A DNA stretch of 64,000 bases, taken from NCBI GenBank assembly GCA_029448655.1, contig JACCLO010000005.1, positions 2,480,001 to 2,544,000 on the forward strand, given 5' to 3'. The position numbers and the translations under genes are program-made. Origin of the DNA: Wolfiporia cocos (lineage: Eukaryota; Basidiomycota; Agaricomycetes; Polyporales; Phaeolaceae). Positions 58,270-64,000 of this stretch are shown piece by piece. Position 1 is the stretch's first letter. Each line of letters opens with the position of its first letter. The notes under the pieces were generated by a model, which saw only the letters and a list, made by a program, of their open reading frames with translations, was not told the DNA's origin and ran no database searches.

Positions 58270-58437
58270 GGTGGTGATCAGGAGCAGGCAGAGCACGTGC
58301 GGACTTCGAAAGTCTCGTCGACGCGCACCGCTATAAAGCTCCCTCACCCGCGGGGGCGCCCTCGCCCTCGCCCCTGCTCGCTCGCCCCCTTTTCCTGTTA
58401 GTACCGCTTTGCGTTGGTGTGTGCGCAGATAGTCATC

Positions 58438-59099
58438 ATGTCCGACCGCGAGACTGGCGGGATGCCCGTCACGGACGAGGAGCTGTCGCTCCCGAAGGCG
58501 ACCGTCGCCAAAATGATCACAGGTGCGCGGATACGTAATTCTCGTTTTGTGAGGCTCATGGGCATGTAGAGCTGCTTCCAAACGACGTGACATGCGCGAA
58601 GGAGACGCGAGACTTGGTGATTGAGTGTTGTGTAGGTGAAGTACACCTGCACTTTGCCTGCCGCGCATATACTGACCGTCTCACTGTCTCACTGTCGTTT
58701 CGACTAGAATTCATACATCTGATCTCGTCGGAGGCTAATGAAATCTGCGAACAAGAGTCGAAGAAGACGATTGCGCCAGAACACATCATTGCAGCGTTGA
58801 ACGTATGTCTCCTTTCCGCTTCCCTTCGTTACGCAGCCGCTGTCGCTGACTGTGTGCCGTAGCACCTCGGATTCCAGTCATTCACTGCAGAGGTAGAGGA
58901 CGTGCTAAAGGACCACAAACAGCAGCAGAAGGTGCGCGACCCGCCGTCCCTCTTCTCACCCTCTGACCGATCTTTCCAGGACCGCGAGAAGAAGGTGTCG
59001 AAACTAGAGCAGTCGGGTCTTACCGAGGAGGAGCTCCTCCGAAAACAAGAAGAGCTCTTCGCGGCGAGCCGGGCCAAGTTCCAATCCGCGCAGCAATAA
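58438..59099 (+). CDS. NCB2: Negative cofactor 2 beta (Dr1)
   Basis: Histone-fold partner of NC2-alpha; binds TBP on DNA and regulates initiation. Exons: 58438-58522, 58570-58635, 58708-58802, 58863-58931, 58980-59099; 144 residues. Signature: LSLPKATVAKMITELLPNDV, CAKETRDLVIECCVEFIHLI, SSEANEICEQESKKTIAPEH, IIAALNHLGFQSF, then a charged helix with EELLRKQEELFAASRAKF. The donor at 58636 (GTGAAG) was preferred over a GTAGGT 4 bp earlier because only it gives CCVEFIHL. The last intron (48 bp) is stop-free and a multiple of three. Head-to-head with SmF across 168 bp. Confidence 0.94.
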
Positions 59100-59257
59100 C
59101 CGTGTCGCGTCCACGCCGCCCGCCGCCCCGCGGGCCTGCACCCATCGACGTCTGTCCTCCGGGACAAGGACCATGTATACCATGTACACTCAGCCGCGCG
59201 TACTCGTATCGCCGTGTAATACTCCTGACTTATTGCCTTGCTGTATGTTCAAGCTAG

Positions 59258-60677
59258 TTACGCCTGTCCTCCGCGCGCCTGTAGCTCTTCCAGCCTCCTC
59301 CACGGCATATCCTCGTTCCAACGCTCTGTGGCTGCTGCGTCCCCGCTGTGCGCGGCGTAAGTGAGGCGGGGGAGGCCCTCCTGCTCGATGACGAACGACG
59401 CAGAAACGGTGCCATAGAGCGCAGCTATGCGCATGAAGGTGAGCTCGCGTGACGGCGAGCACCGGGGAGACGGTACCTTCGAACACGTCGCCGCCTGTCA
59501 GGCGCAGCCCTGCCGCGAGCCCGCCGAGGAAGCTGTTCCCCGCGCCTGCAGACGTGTGTCAGCGACGCGCTAAACGGGCGGCGATGGCCGACCCACCGGT
59601 GACGTCGACGATGCGCGCCGCGTCGCCCGCGCCCCAGAACGCGGCGACCCACCGCCCCCCGCCCGCGCGCGAGGCCACGTACGCGCCGAGCGCCCCGCTG
59701 CGCACGATGACCGTGCCGCTGCCGCCCGCGCCCACGCCGAGCGCGAGCAGCCGCGCGCCCGCGTCCTCGACGAGCGCGCGCGTCGGCGTGCCCGGCATGG
59801 ACAGGAGAGACATCGCCTCTTCCGCGTTGGGGCTGTCGACTCGAGATGAGTGATACGCTTGCGGCGACAGGGCGTTGATGTGACGTGCCTCAGAATGGAG
59901 ATGGATGGCAGCACCTCGATCAGCGCGGGGAGCTCCTCGGGGACACACCTATCCTGGCTTTGCAGCAGAGGTTAGATGCGTGCGCATGGCGGAGCGACGC
60001 GTTCACGAACAGGGATGGGCTCGTAGATCGTGACTGGCTTCCACGCTGGGTCTTCCCGGACCTCTGAGACGATGGCGGCGGCTCGCGTGGGCGAGCAGAT
60101 AAAGTGGAGGTACTCCGGCCGCGCGAGTTTCGTGCCCAGCAGGTCGCGGGGCGTTATCCTGACGCGCGGTGTGGTGTACATGAAGCTGTATACTCCGGAT
60201 ATTCAGTCGCGGTGTAGGCGGCGAGAGCGGTCGCACCCACCCTCTGTGTTCTCCCTTGTAAAAGTTCAGAGCGCGGGTCGTAACACGCTCGCTGTCGTCT
60301 CTGTAGAGCCACGCATGCGTCCCATACGCGTCCAGCTTGCGCTGGATGTCCTCGGGAAAGTCGTGCCCTCTATCTACGATCATGCCGACCTTCTTCGCGG
60401 GCAGCCTGTGGGGCGTTGAGCCTGCATCCCTGGCTGAGCGCACGCGGGACTGACCAGATGCGCGCTCCTATCGTAGCATACGTGCCGCCCCCTCCGATCT
60501 GCAAGCATCGCACCGGTCAGGCTTCCATCGAGGCTGGCGGAGACGTGTGCTTTCCTGCGGCGGGAGCGTCTTGCCCGTCGGCCTATCCTGCTCGTCGTGG
60601 AACTGAAAGTCGTCGATGATGAACATCCCGAGCGAGACGAACACCCGCCCGCTGCTGCTCTCCGAGCCCTGCGACAT
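59258..60677 (-). CDS. MAK32: Mak32-like PfkB-family carbohydrate kinase
   Basis: Ribokinase-fold protein; the yeast relative Mak32 is needed to maintain the M1 dsRNA element, its substrate being unknown. Exons (minus): 60555-60677, 60455-60498, 60241-60405, 60011-60185, 59889-59953, 59597-59832, 59477-59545, 59258-59424; 347 residues. Blocks: FVSLGMFIIDDFQF, LPPQIGGGGTYATIGARIW, KKVGMIVDRGHDFPEDIQ, SILSPNAEEAMSLL and the PfkB site IVDVTGAGNSFLGGLAAGL (Asn where most kinases have the catalytic Asp of GAGD). Intron 1 (60499-60554) starts GAAAGC rather than GT: CAG|GAAAGC, exactly at the conserved PPQ|IGGGG join. Intron 5 (59833-59888) has a GC donor, GAG|GCACGT. If intron 1 is not removed the protein stops after about 70 residues. 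Confidence 0.85.
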
Positions 60678-60822
60678 GCTGGCGAGGAGGAACGAGAACA
60701 GATAAGGCGGCCGCGCAGATCAGGAATGCCGATGATGAGATCTGTCGTCGCCCTGATCGGTGACTGCCAGGGTCGGCCCGCCACAGTTGCAGCCACTCGA
60801 GCCACCACCGCCAGGCTCGCTC
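60678..60822. promoter_or_regulatory. 145-bp divergent promoter, MAK32-like and PPTase genes
   Basis: The two start codons face away from each other across 145 bp. It is GC-rich with no clear TATA element. Confidence 0.5.
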
Positions 60823-61845
60823 ATGACCACGATGCAAGTCTGGGTAGCCACCTTCAACGAGGACGCTCCTGCTGAATGGGAGGGTGTGCGTCGAAATGCA
60901 GATGGTGCCCGCTTTACATCCTCAAGCGTGTCTCGCAGGTCTACCAGCGCGGGCTGCAGCTTATGGATGCCGAGAGCCAGGAACGCCTGAAGCGATTCTA
61001 CCACAAGAAGGACAGCTTTCGTGAGTTCGTGTCACGCCTGCGGGAGTATTGGCTCATCGGGGGCGCAGGCGGACTCGTGGGCCGCCTCCTGCCGCGCATG
61101 CTGCTTAGGGAACGTGGTATCCGCCTTGGACAAATGATATTCGGGAGAACAGAGAATGGCAAGCCATACATAGCAAGTATTCCCTCGACAAACACGAGTA
61201 CCAGAGCTGACTGGAGGCCAGGCCACGCCGGGTCTGAGTCCTCCCATCGCGTACAACGTAACACACGACAGCGGCCTGATCGCAATCGCGTACGAGAGCG
61301 GACAGGACATCTACCCGGACCCACCGGCGTACCGAGTCGGCATCGACGTGATGAAGCTGCAGCTCCCCAGGCGGGAGACGTTCGCCGCGTTCGTGGAGCT
61401 GTTCAGCGACCAGGTAGGCGTCTCTCCTCCGCGAGGTCCGTCGCGCAAACCATTCCCCTCGCAGCTCACCGCACTGGAGAAACACATCCTCCTGCCGTCG
61501 CCTCCCCTCGCGCAACAGGAGGCGCTGCGGCGCTTCTACCTGATCTGGACCCTGAAGGAGGCGTACACGAAGGCGCTCGGGCTCGGGCTCGGGTTCGACT
61601 TCAGGCGCATTGAGTACGACGTGCCCGGAGACGGCGTGCGCATCGACGGCGCGCACCCGCCGGGGTGGGAGTTCGTGCGGTTCGAGGTGCGGCACGGGGC
61701 GGACGAGTACGTCGGGGTGGCGGCGCGGTTCGTGGGCGGGGCGGGCGGCGGGGGCAGGGTCGAGGCGCGGGGTGCGGGGGCGTGGCTGCGGGTCGAGGAC
61801 GGCGCAGGGCTTGTGTCGCGCGCGGTGTCTGCGCTGGGCGAATAG
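60823..61845 (+). CDS. Sfp/Lys5-type 4'-phosphopantetheinyl transferase
   Basis: Activates large carrier-protein enzymes; in fungi this class loads aminoadipate reductase (Lys2), fatty acid synthase-like enzymes, PKS and NRPS. Exons: 60823-60885, 60939-61020, 61069-61172, 61222-61413, 61465-61845; about 273 residues. Motifs: IFGRTENGKPYI, LSPPIAYNVTHDSGLIAIAY, VGIDVMKLQLPR (GxD) and FYLIWTLKEAYTKALGLGLG (WxxKEAxxK). These are the Sfp-type P1-P3 motifs. The third intron is ambiguous: a GC donor (ATA|GCAAGT, 61173-61221) or a GT donor 4 bp later (61177-61216), both in phase. Its presence with LYS12 in one window is probably chance, but both serve lysine synthesis. Confidence 0.87.
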
Positions 61846-62011
61846 ATGTGCGCGTCGGTGCGTGCGTGTTGCCAACGCGTCGCGCGTGTGGCTGGATCTG
61901 GAACGCCGCGTGCGCGCGCACGTGCACGGCGCTACGCAGCAGACCGCTGCTGTGCCTGGCTGGGGCTTCCTCTCCTCCGCCGAGCCTCTGATTCCAGCTC
62001 ATCTGCAAGCC

Positions 62012-63855
62012 ATGACACGGCCCCGCTCCCTCCGCTCAAAAACACTCGCCCCAAAGGCCGACGCGTCCCGCTCGCCGTCCCCGACGTTCTCCGAGGCGAC
62101 CAACGCCTCCGTGCTCAACTTCGGCCCAAACGGCCCCACGAAGATCATCACCCGCGCGCACCTCAAAGTGAGCATGCAGGCGTACGAGGAGGTGAGCAGC
62201 CTGCTGTCCTATGGCCGATGCTGTGTGGCTCACTTGCGCGCCCCCGCACCTGTCGCCGTGGCGATCGCAGCTGCTGAACAAGTGCGCAGCTTATCGCGCC
62301 GCCCTCCTGACCATGTCGCGCGCGACCGCCGGCTTTGCCGATGCGATGGGGGCCTGTGCGGGGTACGTGTCTCCAGACCTTCGCGCCTTCCAAGTCTCAC
62401 GCTGCGCCGCAGACTGAGGGGACCCAACTACGAGTCGGGGACGCGTCTGCAAGTCGCGTCAGGCTTGCATCACCTCATGAGCAACCACTACCACGTTCTG
62501 GTACGTGTCCGCACGCGGCCGTCGCGCGGCGCACGCTGATGCCCACCCAGGCAGAGACCCTCGACAAGCAGTTTGAGAAGCCGCTACGTCAACACCTCGA
62601 GAACTACCGCATCATCGTCACCGTACGCTTCTCACGCCTGCCCGGGCCCGATTGCGCTGAGCCGTCTTCCCACAGGAACGTTCCAACTCGTATGAGGGGG
62701 TTCTCCGGGAAAAGAGCAACATCATCCGCCAGACCGAGATGAGCAACATGAAGAAGAAGGGCCGGAGTGAGTAGCTCGGATCCCGATCGGTGCTGGCCGC
62801 CCTGACGGCAACATCAGATCTGCAGACCTTCCGCGAAGCGCTTGCGGTGCTGCAGAAGCAGGTCGACGACCTTGACGAGCTCAAGGCGCATCACTATCAG
62901 GAGATCATCGAGCACGAAGAGGAGGTATGGGACTTTGTCCAGGGGAAAGTCTGCCTCGCCGTGCGCTCCACCCTCGACACGTTCGACCGATTCACCAGCA
63001 AAGCGTACGCTCACCAGTCCCGTCCGTGTGTCCCGCAGCGTCACTCACATGTTCCTCAGCTCCGACCCGGTCATCGAACCCATGCTCCAGACGATCCCCG
63101 ACCCGTTTGACTCGTACGGGCCCCAGCCCGCCGAAAACCAAATCTTCACCATCCTCCCGCCGCTCTCCGTGATCGCCAACGCACCCTCTTCGACAGCAAG
63201 CCCGCTCACCTCCTCCACGCCCGAACTCTCGAGCAGCGACAGCACCGCGTCCGCAAAGAACTCGTGGACGTCCACGGGCGGCTTCTTCCCCGACACGGGC
63301 GCGGCCTGGGTCGACGTCGCCTCCTCGCCGCCGCGCCCGCGCACGCTCTCGAGCCCCGTCACCCCCGCGCGCTACGCATCCCCGCAGGCGGTGGACACCA
63401 CGATCGACGCGTCCCCGCCGTCGTCCGTCGCGCGCCGCCACTCTGTCCCCGCCCCCGCCCCCGCGCACACGCACCACGCGCGCAAGTCCGAGTCGAAGCT
63501 CCGCAGCGTGCTCGCCGTCATCGACGAGAGCCACGCGCGCCTGGCCGACGGCGACGCGGACGCGCCCGACCTCGTCCAGGCCGAGCCGCCCGTGTCGCCC
63601 GTCGCGCGGGCGGCGTCCCCGCCTGCGAATGGGAAGGCGAACGCCGAGCCGCCTTCGGGCGTTGGTCGGTGGGGTATATTTGGCCTCCCGAGCAGGCCTG
63701 CGCTGGAGCCAGATAGCGACTCTGAGGACACCCCGCGCAACTCGGCGTTGATCAGCGCGCAGACACCGCCGGCGACGCCTGTTGGGGACAAGACGCCGCA
63801 TGTTGAGCGGAGCCGGAGTCCGCTGTCGGACGAGACCGTGATACCAGCGACATAA
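62012..63855 (+). CDS. IVY1: Ivy1-like I-BAR phospholipid-binding protein
   Basis: Yeast Ivy1 is an inverse-BAR protein on the vacuole that binds Vps33 and Ypt7 and affects TORC1/EGO signalling. Exons: 62012-62191, 62271-62362, 62413-62500, 62551-62622, 62676-62766, 62818-63004, 63060-63855; 501 residues. After a basic start (MTRPRSLRSKTLAPKAD) the helical domain runs about residues 40-235: FGPNGPTKIITRAHLKVSMQ, LLNKCAAYRAALLTMSRATA, LHHLMSNHYHVL, LDKQFEKPLRQHLENYRIIV, YEGVLREKSNIIRQTEMSNM and EALAVLQKQVDDLDELKAHH. The remaining 265 residues are Ser/Pro/Ala-rich and disordered. Domain order matches fungal Ivy1; the tail is longer than in yeast. Confidence 0.85.
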
Positions 63856-64000
63856 CATTATTGGAAACTTATGGCCGTCCCCTCCTGTCTGTTTGTTGTA
63901 CTGTACATAGACCCGCACCCTCTCCTCTCCGTGGAACAACGCGTTGGGCTTGTTGTGCTCATAGTCGTGCATCGCTGTAGCTGACCACCCACTTGGTTAT
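63856..64000. other. 3' flank of the IVY1 gene at window edge
   Basis: Non-coding trailer following the stop codon; no further start of a gene is supported before the window ends. Confidence 0.5.

Noticed and set aside
61173..61221. A firm GC-AG intron in the Sfp-type PPTase
   Set aside because: A GT donor 4 bp downstream with an acceptor at 61216 also keeps the frame, so the GC choice is not forced.

Overview
The window reads as nuclear DNA of a basidiomycete fungus, most likely an Agaricomycete. Its 35 recognisable protein genes are packed on both strands, and nearly all are split by many short introns (mostly 45-65 bp, down to about 40 bp) with exons as small as 3-24 bp. Third codon positions are GC-rich. 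The gene set is a fungal housekeeping set, with alpha-aminoadipate lysine synthesis, Ure2p-type GST, Sfr1, Mak32 and Ivy1. Species cannot be fixed from the sequence alone. Exon coordinates were derived by hand from splice motifs, reading phase and family conservation; no alignment or RNA data were available.

Layout. 1-10.7 kb: KCS1 inositol-polyphosphate kinase (5' end outside the window), QCR9, mitoribosomal uS11m, a CGI-58/ABHD5-like hydrolase, and an unknown protein rich in SUMO-acceptor-like sites. 10.9-13.0 kb: a U2 snRNA gene and LYS12 homoisocitrate dehydrogenase. 13.0-16.7 kb: a gene-free, purine-rich stretch with an imperfect 20-bp tandem repeat. 16.7-24.1 kb: SND2/TMEM208, a multi-Myb (SNAPC4/Bas1-like) factor, TAF8, riboflavin kinase and the Cwc21/SRRM2-like splicing factor. 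24.3-33.7 kb: ARG8, HEM1 (ALA synthase), a WKF-domain nucleolar protein, ARL1 and CDT2. 35.1-45.4 kb: a very long Sfr1/Mei5-like recombination protein, an SDR, the m6A methyltransferase IME4/METTL3, a Ure2p-like GST and two small unknown genes. 45.6-51.6 kb: IBA57, PET191/COA5, an AcpS-type phosphopantetheinyl transferase and ELP2. 51.8-63.9 kb: a catalytically degenerate eIF4A-like protein, an RRM protein, FMC1, SmF, NC2-beta, a MAK32-like PfkB kinase, a Sfp/Lys5-type phosphopantetheinyl transferase and IVY1.

Functional links. Mitochondrial biogenesis and respiration recur (QCR9, uS11m, HEM1, IBA57, PET191, FMC1, mitochondrial ACP activation). LYS12 and the Sfp/Lys5-type PPTase both serve lysine synthesis, which needs a phosphopantetheinylated aminoadipate reductase. 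U2 snRNA, Cwc21 and SmF are spliceosome parts; TAF8, NC2-beta and the Myb protein act in transcription initiation. About nine gene pairs are divergent across 100-320 bp, implying shared promoters.

The most unusual items are: a 964-residue eIF4A-fold protein that has lost every ATPase and arginine-finger motif; a high rate of GC-AG introns; one MAK32 intron with a GA 5' splice site; a QCR9 first exon consisting only of ATG; and an unknown protein with a string of psi-K-x-E sites.
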